A DNA stretch of 64,000 nucleotides from Liolophura sinensis (taxonomy: Eukaryota; Mollusca; Polyplacophora; Chitonida; Chitonidae): contig NC_088298.1 in NCBI RefSeq assembly GCF_032854445.1, forward strand, positions 16,637,976 through 16,701,975, written 5' to 3'. This document shows, piece after piece, positions 1 through 12,264 of this stretch. The notes under the pieces are model-generated. The model was not told where the DNA came from, made no database searches, and was given only the letters and a program-made list of their open reading frames with translations. Numbering within the stretch: the stretch's first letter is position 1; every line of letters starts with the position of its first letter. Both the position numbers and the translations under genes were made by a program.

Positions 1-263
1 ATTAATTCTAAAGATCATTTGTCCTTCTTCTCATCCATTTTTAATCTCCTCTCAAATTGAAACCATTGCTGTGCCATTTTGAGTTCTCCCCAGGTGCAGC
101 ACCCCCACTGTACAATCCATCTAATTCCTTTCGCGCTCTGTCAAAATTTCTATGTAGACATCAATTGTTGGATTTTTTCGGCCATGCAGGCATTTAATAA
201 AAATGGAGCAGCAGAGTAAGTTAAATACATCAGGCATTGAGTTGCACAATTGTATGAGATATA
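1..263. other. unannotated AT-rich sequence
   Basis: I see no coding frame, RNA gene or recognisable repeat here. Confidence 0.5.
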
Positions 264-525
264 GTTATTTATTTATTTGATTGATGTTTTACGTCGTACT
301 CAAAAATATTTCAGTTGGCTGGCGCGCTAGCGCAGCGTAATGACTCAGGAGTCTCTCACCAATGCGGTCGCTGTAAGTTCAAGTCCAGCTCATGCTGGCT
401 TCCTCTCCGGCCCTACGTGCCACCAACCTGCGAATGGTCGTGGGTTTCCCCCGGGCTGTGCCCGGTTTCCAATTAATTAATGATTCATTGATTGGTGATT
501 TACACCATACTCAAGAATATTTCAG
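264..525. repeat. SINE-1 cluster: plus-strand head between minus-strand tails
   Basis: A plus-strand tRNA-derived SINE head and body (about 314-470) carries a B-box-like gtaagttcaagtcc at 373-386. It is flanked by two minus-strand tail fragments of the same family, at 264-313 (ttttacgtcgtactcaaaaa) and 474-525 (tttacaccatactcaagaat). SINE-1 is the commonest short element in the window. Its head resembles a tRNA (cagttggttagcgcgctag for the A-box region), its body runs through tgctggcttcctctccggcc and its tail ends in taaata repeats. The arrangement suggests repeated insertion into an older copy. Confidence 0.8.
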
Positions 526-884
526 CCGGAAATCAATTCGCCCCACTATTATAAATTTAATGTTTCAATGGGCGTTACAAATACATCGCTTATTTACATG
601 ATTATTTCAATAAGTTTTACGTTGTAACTTCTAATGAAAAAATTATTACAATAAGCGTTCCATCACAGCACCAGTGGAAGATTAAACCCAATATACCATT
701 CCTGATGCTCTTTTCAGTCACTATGTACTGACACCGGGTCCACATATAAATGTTGGGTGATTCGCATCAGCGTTCATATCTGGGATGTGCCTCAGTGATA
801 GCGTGACAGACTACCACCGGCTATTTCACGATTTGCGGCATTTGACATTGAACTTCTCATTCTCTGTCTTTTCTTGCGCAATGA
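526..884. other. unannotated sequence
   Basis: No repeat shared with the rest of the window and no convincing gene was found. Confidence 0.4.
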
Positions 885-1150
885 CATCATTAAGGCGTAC
901 AGCATAGAGAGAAAACACAAAGCAGCGACGACAGTGTGATAGCTGGCAAATGGTCACACGTAACTGATGAAACACAATTTCTTGTCGATTTACCTAGTTT
1001 AGGGTTTTATTCTAACTGTTCATGTAAGTGCATAAATAGTAGCAGATTACACGCCGATAGCATCATGGCTTAAGCAGAATTATGTTAAAAGGCAGTGATA
1101 TTAATTGCAATTGTTTAGACTTCACTGGTCTAGTTACTCAAAATAGATGA
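885..1150 (-). repeat. R1 interspersed repeat
   Basis: This is a copy of the commonest repeat in the window (R1, about 400 bp when complete). Diagnostic pieces are agcagcgacgacagtgtgat, ggttttattctaactgttca and catggcttaagcagaatta. R1 has no reading frame I can recognise and no obvious terminal inverted repeat, so its class is unknown; a MITE or a non-tRNA SINE are both possible. Confidence 0.75.
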
Positions 1151-1719
1151 CCTTTCATGACCTTGCGTTCTTTGAAACTACATGTCTTCCAGCAACATGG
1201 ACTGTAAATCTGTGGATGGCATGTGAGAGAGTTCTTCAGTATCATGTTAAAGACAGACGGTTTGCTCCAGGTTTCCTCTACTCGCTCATCACCATCGCTT
1301 AAGTACAATATTTGTCATTATAACATTCACGCACAATCACCGAAATCAAATAAATAAAAGCTGTCAGTGACGAAATTTTGATTATTAATTGTGAAATTCA
1401 AGGTTTAGAAAACAACAGGCAGTACACAACCGCTTATTCTATATATCTACTTCTTTTACTCTGTTGGATTTGACATATAGAGATGTTTCATGATCTGACC
1501 TGTGAGTTGATGTTCCACCTATGCTTGTCCGAGATCTGCGTGAGCCCACATTAGTTGTTTAGGGTCTGACGGGTCGTCAATTACCATATCTACCCATTAC
1601 TGGAAATCCATACATGTCCACTGATGTGCCTGATAGCTTCCCATTACCGAACTCTAACACAACAATGGCGAGACTTCCGCCCTGTTAGGAGACAGACCTA
1701 GCTATCTTCTGTATCTGTG
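1151..1719. other. unannotated sequence
   Basis: Nothing recognisable on either strand. Confidence 0.4.
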
Positions 1720-1785
1720 TGTCGAGAGAGACATTCGTGTACCAGCTGTCAACCAATAAGAACGGTCCAGGACAATGAGTTACAT
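1720..1785 (-). repeat. PLE 3' tail, solo fragment
   Basis: This short minus-strand piece of the conserved 3' end of the Penelope-like family (gacattcgtgtaccagctgt) lies just before a longer copy at 1905. Such solo ends recur through the window. Confidence 0.7.
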
Positions 1786-1904
1786 GTCAAAAGAATACAG
1801 GTTGAGGTTTAAACAAGCCCTAGCCTAGATAGTGGCAATGACAATTCCCCAAATCCACGTATGGGACAAACCATCAAAGAACTAAGAAAGTATAGAAAAC
1901 TATA

Positions 1905-2740
1905 CATCAAAACAGATATTCGTGTACCAGTCCTCAATGAATAAGGACGTTCCAGGTCAATAATCGCAGTGTCAATTCCCAAATCGACGTATAAAAGAAA
2001 CCACCAAAGACCTAAGAAAGTATATAAAATACGAAAATAGGAGAAGTAGTCAGAACTTTTTAATAATGATAGAGGGGCGAAAGTTATGATATAGGCGACT
2101 GAGTAAATTCAGTATTCTAATCATATATCGTGGTAGAATACAAGTTGTCGATAATATATCTCAATTGCGCTTTTATTGCAACTGTTCATGTATCCAGCGC
2201 AGCGGTCTACTTCAACACTAGGGATATACTGACCCTATCCGCAAGACACAATCCTGAAGCAGAACGCAAGAGATTCTGAACGTGTAAATTCGTACTATTT
2301 ATGCATTTACATGAACAGTTATAACAAAACCCTACCTGGGGTCAATTGACAAGAAGCCGTATTTCACCGGTTACGGGTAACCATTTGCCAGCTATCACAC
2401 TGTCGTCGCTGCTCTGGTTTTACACTATGCTGTACGTCTTTAATTATATCATTTTACTTACAAGAGAATTATACTCATTGCAAAACTTCAGAAACTTGCA
2501 GTAAAGGCATGTGATGGAATAACCCTGACAGACTAGTTCTTGCATTAATATCTTGTGACAATGATTGAAATCGTCGGAAAACGTGCAGGATTTGACAAAC
2601 GCTACAAGGCGAGATATGTACACGCCATATGCAAAACGCTTTCGTATATTTCCGTGCTGGTAAGGATAATTTACAATGGCAAAATGGAAACAAACGCGAC
2701 TCAGGTAGACAACATATTGAGTGAGATGATGAACTAAAGT
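1905..2740 (-). mobile_element. Penelope-like retroelement fragment split by R1
   Basis: Read on the minus strand, 2740-2460 corresponds to the C-terminal part of the reverse-transcriptase region found at 44768-45066, and 2272-1905 is the untranslated 3' tail. Between them an R1 repeat (about 2275-2457, plus orientation) interrupts the element. The 44768 copy shows the uninterrupted order, so R1 arrived later. The reading frame is broken, and the short frames at 2475-2737 are remnants rather than genes. Confidence 0.75.
2275..2457 (+). repeat. R1 copy inserted in a PLE fragment
   Basis: This is the 3' half of R1 in plus orientation (gcatttacatgaacagttat, ccagctatcacactgtcgtc, gctgtacgtctttaattata). 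It separates two parts of the retroelement at 1905-2740. Confidence 0.75.
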
Positions 2741-4450
2741 ATGGACGGCACTGACTGTCTCCTGGGTTCCAAATCAGATTGTATTATTTGACCAGGCCAT
2801 CGAGAGACAACTGCCGTCGCCATCGTGCGCATTGATACATGTAGTTACGCAGAATGCTTTCGCCGACATTGACGCAGATTAGTACCTCGGCGCAGCTAGA
2901 TGATAGTATTCATACTGAAGAATATGCAATCTTTGTCTGGCGTCTATTATGTTATTGAAGCAACTAAGGCGCTGGCTATAAGCTGATAAATACCGCCTTG
3001 CCTTGTAAACAGGAAATAACTGTGGTTGCTTAAATGGAGATATCTCACTGATTAGGTCGCAGTTAAAATAATCGCTCATGATGAGAAAAGTAGCTAATGT
3101 TGTTGTACTATTTTCGAAATAATGTCTTCTCATGCCAGTCATTCAACCGCCTCTTTTTACTGTTAAAATCAGGAGCCCTTTCCCGACTTTAACCAAATAA
3201 TTAGCCTCTAGCACTTACACAGTTAAACACTTTGTATGTGGTATCATTTTGTTTTTGAATATTTGGAATTGTCAAGTCTTATTCTGTGAATTGTGGGTTT
3301 TGCAGGCACTGTTATCATTTATCATTTTACTCCCTTCAAATCGCTTAAAATAATTCACAGGCCACCTCTGGTTGAAAGCAACCAGTTGGCCGGTGGCTTT
3401 TTGTTTCGCCCTACCCCATCTCGCTTGTAATGATAACAAGACGACTTCTACATCATTTTCAATGATCACAACGTAACCGATTTATATTCTTAACAAATAA
3501 CAAAAAGGTACGCATTGTGCGTATGCGCCAGTGCTTATGTTTTCCATTAGTGCCATGCTGACCTAGGTGTAGGTCAAATTTCTATGGTATTAAGGCTGAC
3601 AGATCTTTAGTTTGTGTGATATGCAGTTCAATGCATATTTTATTATTAAACCTTATCACAAAATTATTGACGAAAACAGAACACTAACAAACAATATACA
3701 GAACATCTTAGATATTAATGTGGAGACGTTAACAAATAGACCAAAACGACATGTGGGTTCATCAACGACAGCCTCTGCTCCAGTCATCTATCATAACGAC
3801 AGAAGACCCACGCGCTTTTGTCGATGAAAACAAAGCTTCGCAGCGGGTCTGTTGAACGCCGACTTTGGGTTTCAGACGATACTTCACTTATCTACTTCAC
3901 GCCAGTGTCATCACCAAAGGTTACGCGTGTCTGGAGTATCTTCACCACTCTTCAAAATTGATGGAAAGCGCTGGACCAACGCCAATTGATTTTATCTGGG
4001 TGATGACTTGGAAAGGCCTCGTTAGTTCGCTCAGTTTGCATTTACATAAAATACACCGTGTATCCTTCAATGCCGAGGTGAAGCCAAGGACAGTTTGTGG
4101 ACAAGATTCTAGTGTACTGGCACCGTGTGTTGGGCGTCCATCAGACAATCAGACAACAGCTGATTAAGGAAATAAATAAATCACAAGAAGCCGGATATTT
4201 ACTGGACAAAGCTCTTTATTTATTTATTTGTTTACTTGCGTATTTATTTATTATTTAAATAAGCCTTGTTAAAGATTTTTTTACCCACATAACAGTCCGG
4301 TTTATGGATGAAGGAAATGGGAATCCTGAACAAACGACGCCGTTTATCAGCTTCCTAACAAACGCTCTGATTTTCAACCACAGCTGGAAAAGGGTACTAG
4401 AGTCTAGACTGAATTATTAGATTGTCAGCTGCGTCAGTTGAGTTGGTATT
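2741..4450. other. unannotated region
   Basis: Only short frames occur here, the longest being 100 codons at 3865-4167 with no recognisable motif. That frame has an overlapping frame on the other strand and no splice or promoter signals I trust, so I do not call it a gene. Confidence 0.4.
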
Positions 4451-4454
4451 ATTG

Positions 4455-4698
4455 TGGATCGATGCGTTGAAATAAACATTCCTATACCAGCCGTCAACCT
4501 TTATGAGCCTTTCGGTCTATACTCGGGAGGTCAGTTCCCAAATCGACGCTTAACACTAACCACCAAGTCTATACGTGGAAACAGCACTCGTATACCAGCC
4601 GTCGACCAATACAGACGTTCCAAGACAAATAATAGCAAGGTCATTTTCCAAAACGACGTTTAATTTAATATAATAAACCAATACAAGAACCAACAATG

Positions 4699-4771
<73 letters not shown>

Positions 4772-4815
4772 GGAATCAGGCAAAGAGAAGCTGTCAGCAC
4801 TTTCCACTCATAAAA
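4455..4815 (-). repeat. two PLE tails in tandem with a (TA)n expansion
   Basis: Two minus-strand copies of the PLE 3' end follow each other (about 4455-4565 and 4572-4815), each with the ataccagccgtc motif. In the second copy the stretch that normally reads aagtatataaagtac is replaced by a long (TA)n array, after which the tail resumes with caaagagaagctgtcagcac. Confidence 0.75.
4699..4770. repeat. (TA)n microsatellite
   Basis: About 36 TA units, interrupted once by a C near 4711. The array lies inside the PLE tail at its TATATA seed. The frame that runs through it (poly-Tyr/Ile) is an artefact. Confidence 0.98.
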
Positions 4816-5439
4816 ATGTTTCTCTTAAACAAGACTACATAGACAGCCTTATTTGTTCATGTTCATACTTAGCTGACATGTGGCAATTTTTGTTTTTTTT
4901 TCTAATGTCAAGCCAGATGCGCCAACATCAACGTTCAGATTATTATGCTCTGATATCATCTGTATACTTTTTCCCCGAAGTTCAATATTCTGAGAGGGAT
5001 ATTATGAGATTTTGTAAAGGATGTACCGAAATCAAATGCGCTTGAATATGCTTAAGTCTACTGATGTTAAGAGTGTTATTGAAATGAATATATGACAGAA
5101 AACGTGACGGAGTATATAACAAAGAACGTTACCATTAAGTGCCGTACACTTTCCCTTCATTTCCTTTATTGCAGAGATGGTATGAATATGTACGCTGACT
5201 TTGTATATAAAATGTTGTTTCGATGTTATCAACACATCAAAAATATGCTATAAAGCTTTAATCAAAATCCGTTTTTTTTCGCTAGAAGGTTTGACGTAAA
5301 CATTAAAGAATGTGATGGTAGTTGCTGCGTGATTGAGATGCACATCTAAGATCCTACCACCTGATAGGAAGTGAAATGACAGGATTTCGAAGTACTAACG
5401 ACTTAAATGATATGATGTTGTTAGAATATCGCTTTGCAC
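4816..5439. other. unannotated sequence
   Basis: No gene or shared repeat recognised. Confidence 0.4.
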
Positions 5440-5760
5440 CCAATTCTATACTTGAGTAATTCTGGATCAGTAGCAAATAATAAATTGCAATTAACATCAG
5501 TGCATTTTTTAAGAGGGGGGGGGGGGGTATAATTTTGCTTCAGTCATGGTGCCAAGAGGCGTGTAATTTCCTGCTATATCAGCATTTAAAAGGACAATTA
5601 GATTAAAGCCTTAGCCTTAAAGAGGTAAATTAACAAGAGGCAGCAGTTCAGTGGACACGTGTGACCAGCTATCACACTACTGTCGTTGCTCTGGTTTTGC
5701 TCTCTATGCAGTGCGTCTATCACACTACTGTCGTTGCTGTGGTTTTGCTCTCTGGTCAAG
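5440..5760 (+). repeat. R1 copy with internal duplication
   Basis: This nearly full R1 copy carries a G-run at 5515-5527. Its end is duplicated in tandem: the stretch atcacactactgtcgttgct occurs at about 5671 and again at about 5719. Confidence 0.7.
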
Positions 5761-5789
5761 CTGTAAGCCTTGAATTACACTTTATTATA

Positions 5790-7315
5790 AACTGACGGCC
5801 AAAAGAAACTTTACGACTACGTGAGTTAAATTTAACCAGCCTTTTCAGCAAATTAATATCAAATTATTGTAATTTTTGTAAACTTTGTTCCAAGCATATT
5901 CCCATGTGCGACAAGCGTCATACACTCCCACACGAATTTGTTTTGCGACAAAGAAGAAAGCTGAAAAATCACGTTACCCATGGATGGCCGCAACTGCACA
6001 TGTAATAAGTGTATAAAAACGTTACACACAGTGTGCTGGAATCGCACACTGACTAAAAACAACCAAATAATGCATCGATTGACTCCACAACAATGGGAGG
6101 GGGCCCTGGGTATGGTATCCATGGGAGCCACCCATGCCCACACTGCAAGGACCTTTGGCTGTTCTCTTGTAACTGTGTCAAACTTGATGCAACGTTACAG
6201 ACAGACAGGACATCGGACAGTCCAAGAAGAGGTAGGCCTTGGGTAACTACGCCCAGGGAAGACGTGTACCTGCGCACCTTAGACCTGAGGAACCGCTTCC
6301 TAACAGTGACCGGGTCAGTCGGCAGACTGTGTCCAGGAGACTCATGGGTCACGGAATTAGGGCCTGTCGACCATTCAGAGGGCAGTTTTTGACAGCCGAA
6401 CATCGTCTCTAGAGGTTGTGATGGGCTCCATTTGCGCGGTGTTGGCAGCGACGTGATTGGCAACTTGTTGTTTTCATGGACAAGAAGCCGCTTCTGCCTG
6501 TTCCGAGCCCATGGCAGACAGCGAGTTTACCGTCAAAGAGGCGAACGAATGGCGGCATCATGCGTCCAGGAGGTGGCACTGTTTGGGGGCGGCAGCGTGA
6601 TGGTGTGGGGTGGGATATGTGGAGAGGAACGGGCACCACTGGTAATCATCTACGGGAACATAACAACTCAAGGTTACATGGATTAAATTCTACGTCCTGT
6701 TGTCCTGCCATTCCTTCAACAGCAGCCAGATGGTGTCCTGTACCAGCATGACAACTCCAGACTCCACACAGCTCGAGTTATGCAGAACTTCCTGGAAGCC
6801 AACGACGTCAACGTCTTGCCGTGGCCTGCACGTTCCCCAGATATGTCCCCCATAGGACACGTTTGGGATATCATGGGTCGTCGAGTAAGACAACGGCCAC
6901 ACTTTGCAGCCAACTGACAAGAACTGGCGTTCGCTCTCCAAGATGAATGGCAAAGAATCCCACGTCATCTCATCAGACAACTGACTTTTTCTATGCGTAA
7001 GAGAGTTTTTGCATGCATTGAAGCAAGGGGTGGCCACACGCGATATTGATTGGTTTTGATATTGACTGATTTTAAAAATAATCAATTTTTTGAATTCTTT
7101 GCCCATTGTTAACCAAGATGGAATGGCTATTCTTCCACTACTGCTCTTTTTGTTCACTTGTAAAATGATTTGAGGGTTTGTCCATTCTTACTTAAGACTT
7201 TCAATATCTAAAGTCATTGGTCTTTTCAATATATTAAACTTCAGACATCCTGTTTTTTTGCTTTGGCAAAATAAATTGATTTGAACTCTTGTAAAGTTTC
7301 TTTTTGTCGTCAGTT
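5790..7315 (+). mobile_element. Tc1/mariner element, inactive relic
   Basis: A 1526-bp DNA transposon. Its ends form inverted repeats of about 28 bp (5790-5817 against 7288-7315, with about four mismatches), starting aactgacg. TA dinucleotides flank it at 5788-5789 and 7316-7317, as expected for the TA target duplication of this superfamily. The transposase region is plus strand. The PLE-family and R1 repeats next to it are unrelated. The element is about the same length as the better-preserved one at 20070 but has different termini, so it belongs to another subfamily. Confidence 0.9.
6071..7048 (+). pseudogene. Tc1-type transposase pseudogene
   Basis: The family's protein can be followed through several frames. 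An N-terminal DNA-binding helix-turn-helix starts MHRLTPQQWEG at 6071. A GRP-type linker (SPRRGRP) lies near 6220 in another frame, and the DDE domain runs from about 6470 to 7048, ending GGHTRY. There are at least two frame changes, plus stops after GYMD (6684) and AAN (6915). The first catalytic aspartate is lost (FSWTRSRF where the family has FSDESRF). The second survives (QHDNS, 6750-6752). The third catalytic residue, in MSPIGHVW, is glycine (6855-6857) instead of glutamate. The 34-residue spacing is kept, so this was a DD34E enzyme. It cannot be active. Confidence 0.9.
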
Positions 7316-7320
7316 TATTA

Positions 7321-8565
7321 ATCTCCTAGTTACATTGCTAAGTTACCAGACACTATATGTATCTTCCTACCATTTACAATCTATTCGCTGATCTTTCACA
7401 AATAAATTTCCGCTTTACCCACCAAACCTTTTTCAGCCGTAATAATTCAATAAAATCCTTCACGATCCAGCTTGTAAGCTACTCCATTTCTGATTTTGCC
7501 CGATCAAAGGATTTCACACTCGCTCCTGAAACCATTAAGCGCCATTAACTTCTTTGTATATTGCAATGGTGTGGTCAAGTGTTCGCTTATCGCTAACCAG
7601 CACGTTTCGTGCATGTCGTTACCAAGAAAACTACTCAAACGTAGAATATTATTTCACTTTTCTAACAACAACTCTGTACCAGCTAAGTGTGTCTACAAAA
7701 AAATCTATTTCTTCGGCACATGGGAGAACTGTTATTTCGATACCGTCAATGTATAGGCATTACCGAAAATTAGCCTAACATAAGCTGTTCTACACATGTA
7801 GAAACCACAGTGTGCACTGGCAGCTTTCTTAAGAGGAACAGTACTTGTACGTTCATCAATGTTAAAGCATGGAGCGCAAGCATGACATTATAATTGTTCT
7901 GCTGCAATGGCTGAGCATTCATATCAGATCAGTTTGCCAATACCGAACGAAAATGCAGTAATGGACAATAGACTATACCGGATTATTTTGGCTGGAATGG
8001 TTTGGCATTACACGGTCTTCAGCTAAGATACATGTCAACACTATTTCGTCTGCAATAATTGAGATTTTGTGTTTACTTAGTAAGGTCATTATCGGAAACC
8101 ACATAGGCACATCGATTAAAATGATTGAATGATCGGGGGTACATGTATAACACCGCACCGGAATTGTTTTAGTTATACTGTGGGGGTATAGAAAGAGCCA
8201 CACCAAGCGTGCAAAATACATTCTGATGCAGCAATTTCATGCCGGATACAGGTAGACGCAATCATTACTATTGTCCACAGGACAGTGTTTTGACAGAGTC
8301 TTCCAATGGGCAGTGCACACAAGCCGTAATTATCACTGGGGCTGGATGATAATAATTTGTCGGGAGTCCCTGGAAGAAAACATAGTTTTTAAACCAATTA
8401 TCTGACAAATATCATCATCTAAATTATATGTCTACAGCACAGTCTTGCTCACAAACACATTTACATGTAGCCGGTACGTTAGAGAAAACATGGTGATTCT
8501 GTGGTTTAGAAATACAATTGGTATATCCCACTCGGTCATTGTGGCGCGCTATGTTTTAAATTAAC
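7321..8565. other. unannotated region
   Basis: Short frames occur at 7357-7778 and 7973-8221, without motifs or conservation that I can judge. Confidence 0.4.
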
Positions 8566-8569
8566 TGTA

Positions 8570-8800
8570 TTAGCCGATAGTCCTTCTTGCCTACGTTCAA
8601 GATAATATCGTTTTCACTCCAGTACATACTCAGAGACTCGCCGTGCAGTCTAACCATTATGTATAAACGTATTGGCAATAACACAAAAAAGGAAAAGTTC
8701 AGCTGTGCCCATAACTTGTTCTCAAATCTCCATGCCACCAATAGACAGAGCAGAATAAATACTACTTTTGCTGTCCAAAGAAGGAATCCGAATTCTGGAG
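8570..8800. repeat. R5 low-copy repeat
   Basis: It shares patchy similarity with 22005-22155: a region ending in agataatatcgttttc and a later region with ctcaaatctccatgccacca. The relationship looks old and the limits are uncertain. Confidence 0.35.
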
Positions 8801-8884
8801 GACGCCTCGTCTCATGAGCCTAAAATGATCAAAACGTTTACTTAAATGCATTCACGAGCGAAAACATGTTGAATTCTGTCACAT

Positions 8885-9405
8885 TTACCAGCGCTGGTAC
8901 GTCTCATACCAGCGACGTCTAATATATTGCTGTTGACATCATTGCATTTGTTTTCCCCTAATTCTACATTAGCCATGGTGGCGTGTAATATGCTACTTAA
9001 CAAAAAGTTCAGTTGGTTAGCCCGCTAGCGCAGCGTAATGGCCCAGGTGTCTCTCACCAATGCGGTCGCTGTGAGTTCAAGTCCCTGTCATGCTGGCTTC
9101 CTCTCCGGCCTTACGTGGGAAGGTCTGACAGCAACCTGCGGATGGTCGTGGGTTTCCCCCCTGCTCTGCTCGGTTTCCTCCCACCGTAATGCTGGCCGCC
9201 GTCTTATAAGTGAAATATTCTTGAGTACGGCGTAAAACACCAATCAAATAACTAAATAAATAAATAAAATTTCAGGCATTTGCATGGACAGTATATTGAC
9301 GAAAGGCGGTATTTCACCTGTTATTTGTTACCATTTTCCAGCTATCACACGGTCGTTGCTGCTCTGGTTTTACTCACTGTGCTGTACGTCTTTTATTATG
9401 TGCAA
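8885..9405 (+). repeat. R1 copy split by SINE-1
   Basis: The left R1 half is 8885-9003 (ttagccatggtggcgtgtaa) and the right half is 9269-9405 (gctatcacacggtcgttgct). A full SINE-1 sits between them at the point where other R1 copies read gctactatttatgcattt, so SINE-1 is younger than this R1 copy. Confidence 0.8.
9004..9268 (+). mobile_element. SINE-1, full-length copy
   Basis: The best SINE-1 copy in the window, about 265 bp. The tRNA-like head has an A-box region ttcagttggttagcccgcta (about 9008-9027) and a B box gtgagttcaagtcc (9071-9084), matching internal RNA polymerase III promoter elements. The body follows, then the conserved tail gtacggcgtaaaacacc and a taaataaataaa end. Target duplication is unclear because the flanks aaaagttcag and aaaatttcag overlap the likely head. 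The 65-codon frame inside it is not a gene. Confidence 0.9.
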
Positions 9406-10229
9406 TTCGTGCTGAATCACATGTTAGTGTCTTCTTAAAAATTAGGCCTTCTTCGTAGGACACCCAATGTATTTGTTTTCTGTTTGATTTGTATTGTGAT
9501 AATTTCAGTCCAAGAGTATGTAAGCAATACATTCGCTCTCCATTATATCTTCCATTGTTTATTTTTCTTATGAGAGACATAGCACAGCGTTTAATATTGC
9601 CTCTAAGGAAAAATCTACATTACTTACAGGTTTGCTTTTTTTTCGTTTATATTCTATATATGCATATTGCTGATTCGTTTTGTGTTAAATGACATTATAA
9701 TATTTCCCTAAACACACGGTCTTTTTCGAAGGATATCACAAGAAACCGGAAACACAGTGTCGCTTCACTCGTACCCCACACCCATATTGCTAATGCACAC
9801 AACTGTGCTCGGGTGATGTCAGAGGAAATAACTCTCGGGTTATAGAAATAATTCGTGTCTGATTGGTTAAAATTGAACAATGCGGTGCTGAACACTTTCT
9901 TAGTGTGCATGGTTTGCTAGTTTGAACTGTGATATTTGTTGTGCTGCAATACAAAAATAGAGAGGCATGCCTATTTAGCTTCATGTGGACTACTTTATTG
10001 ATGCATTTTTGTTCTAGTGTTATGCTTTCGTTCACGAATTTAGCTTTATTGAGACAACCTCGTTTCTAGCTTAATCTACTTCATCGGAAAAGAATTATCA
10101 CACTAAAATCCGGATGTCCGAAATACCACATTTCAGCCCCCAACATTTCCAAACACACAAAATATTATAATCTGTCTGTCATTATTATCAAGCATGTAGA
10201 AAATTAGACAATACAAATTATAAATACGA
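9406..10229. other. unannotated sequence
   Basis: No gene or recognised repeat; overlapping short frames on both strands near 9700-10030 look random. Confidence 0.4.
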
Positions 10230-10660
10230 CGTACAGCATAGAAAGAAAGATATACACAAAGTTTCGGGGAAGTTGTAGCAATATTCTGACAGGAGTTGCA
10301 TGGACAAAATCTGTGTGCAAGAGAATTCATTATTGCCGAACCGGAGTAATTATGAAAATGATTATTGGATTGTAAATAAACTTTAGCATATAGAACTTAA
10401 AATGATAGGGAAGATTTAAACTAAGTTTCATGGAAACAGATTCTGTACTTAAGGAACAGTTGCATGGATAAACTCAGAATACACGGGAAAGCACTGCTAC
10501 GCAAAGTCCTAAATGTGGGTACTTTTAAAATAATTGTCATTAAACTTAAGCATACACAAAGTTCAGATAATAGGCAAGATATATGGTAAGTTTCATCAAA
10601 ATCGGCAGAGTTGGTTGAGAGGAGATGCATGTACAAAATCGTGAGATGCATAGACAATGT
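10230..10660. repeat. diverged tandem repeat, about 150-bp period
   Basis: Three related segments begin near 10236, 10385 and 10545. Each has an aagttt(c) core (cacaaagtttc, actaagtttcatgg, ggtaagtttcatc), then a ggagttgcatggac- or gagatgcatgtac-type motif followed by aaaatc or a similar sequence. They are old tandem units with no coding sense recognised. Confidence 0.5.
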
Positions 10661-11094
10661 CGTGTCGTGTCGTGAAAGACGCGAAAACAGAGTGGTTCCA
10701 GTATACCACCCCCTTCAAGTACCTTCGTTCAGCGGGGTATATCTAGAGTGATATCTTGTGAGTGATTAAGTGCTTGGCGTTGAGTGGATATCTAAAGAAT
10801 GGTAGAGCATCAACCACGTTAACTGTATCTGGATCAGAAGTATTAATGCCGAGAGTTTTACTGCAAATAGTAATAGCTCAACTGTTTACCTAACGCCGTT
10901 CCATTTCTCGATATCGAATCCACGCACGGAATGAAATTCTTAGGGCGGTGGTTGTACAATTTCAGAATCTAGTAAGGTATACAGATACTAACTTCATCCA
11001 CGTGTATTTATTAATATTTTCTGATATTTTGAATGACATGAGCTGTATGCTTTGCTTTCATTTTTACTTATGTGAAATATATTTGTTTGAGGGC
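10661..11094. other. unannotated sequence
   Basis: It contains a small gtgtc tandem (about 10660-10672) and nothing else recognisable. Confidence 0.4.
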
Positions 11095-11680
11095 TAACCC
11101 CTCAGCGTACTATCAGATGCTTAGCAAAACGACCAATGTGAAACGGCAGCAGAGCAGAACCAGCATGAGCTGGATTCGATCTCTCGACCGGAGTTTGTCA
11201 GTGGAGTGAGGTCTATAGTGAGCCGCCGTTTTGTGCACAACTTAAGTCCCATTCTCATCTATGTTCAATATACCTCTGTTAGCAGCATTACCTGTCTTTG
11301 AGAGTACAGACACGCTACGAAATATAGCGGGATTACCACTAAGTACAGGAAATGGAATTTCCAAATGAGTTTGACAGATAGGCATCTGTCAATGGACATT
11401 ACCGTGTCCCATTTTCTGTTCAAGATATTGAATTTTGTGAAGTAGATACTCAACAAGCAATCGCAATAGAAGCCCCATGGGACAGCTTCAACTGAAATTC
11501 TACTTGAATATTTGACGTAGTGGCTTGATGAAAATGCTGACAAGTGACAATGAAGAGATTATATAGGCAGCAATACTAGGTATCCCGCAAAGCCTTTTTT
11601 ACCAGTATTGACAAACTGTCATAGAGCCATCTGTAAGTCTTCAGCTCGGCGTTAGCTCCGATAAAGACTTCTTAATTAGA
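11095..11680 (+). repeat. R2 repeat, 5' block
   Basis: It shares aligned blocks with 30165-30735 and 22975-23520. One core is atagcgggattaccactaag (here) against atagcggaattatcactaag (30338). Another is the ggtatcc...ccagtattgacaa...gtcat segment near 11580-11625. A tRNA-like gagctggattcgatctc lies at 11165-11181. All three copies share orientation, and two of the three are followed by the R2 3' block. Confidence 0.65.
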
Positions 11681-12264
11681 ACATACTAGGAGGCAGTATG
11701 AAGCAGCATTGTTTAAAACACGATTAACTCACTTAATTACAAATGTATATATTGTTATCGGTGAGTAAATCTATAATGAAACGGTGAGTAGTTGATTTTT
11801 TTTTCTAGTTGGGGATGGTGTTTGTTTTTTAAATATTTCTCATGATCGTGATGTCAATTTTTGAAATATATTTATACAAAGAAATATACCAGTTTGTGAT
11901 TGTATGTGTTGACACGGTTTGTTTCAATTCTGTTTATGTCTAAAACGGATTGCGGAAGGATAATGAAATGAGCAACATGCGTTGTGATGAACAATCACCC
12001 GGATGACTGGCTTGACCATTAAAGGTAGTTTAAATAATACCTGTACGAATAGAAATATCACATAATGAAACCAGCTCAAGACAGCCACGAGTCATTCAAG
12101 ATTCGTTTGAAACAACTTACATTATTGTAATTTCAAACGTACTTCTTGGGTGACGTATAAGTGACTATCAACATCGTTAGGTGTACCTAGTACTAAGTTA
12201 GAAAATAATAACTCGGGTGTCGCTTAGGCAGACTGTAGCTGTCGATGTCGCTTCTTCGTTAGAA
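11681..12264. other. unannotated, within the R2 interval
   Basis: Sequence between the two R2 blocks; the equivalent interval at 30736-31079 is shorter. No gene seen. Confidence 0.35.

Noticed and set aside
3865-4167. 100-codon plus-strand ORF
   Set aside because: No recognisable motif, no splice or promoter support, and an open frame on the opposite strand over the same bases.
6053-6463. 136-codon minus-strand ORF, and 155-codon ORF at 6690-7157
   Set aside because: Both are antisense shadows of the Tc1 transposase pseudogene.
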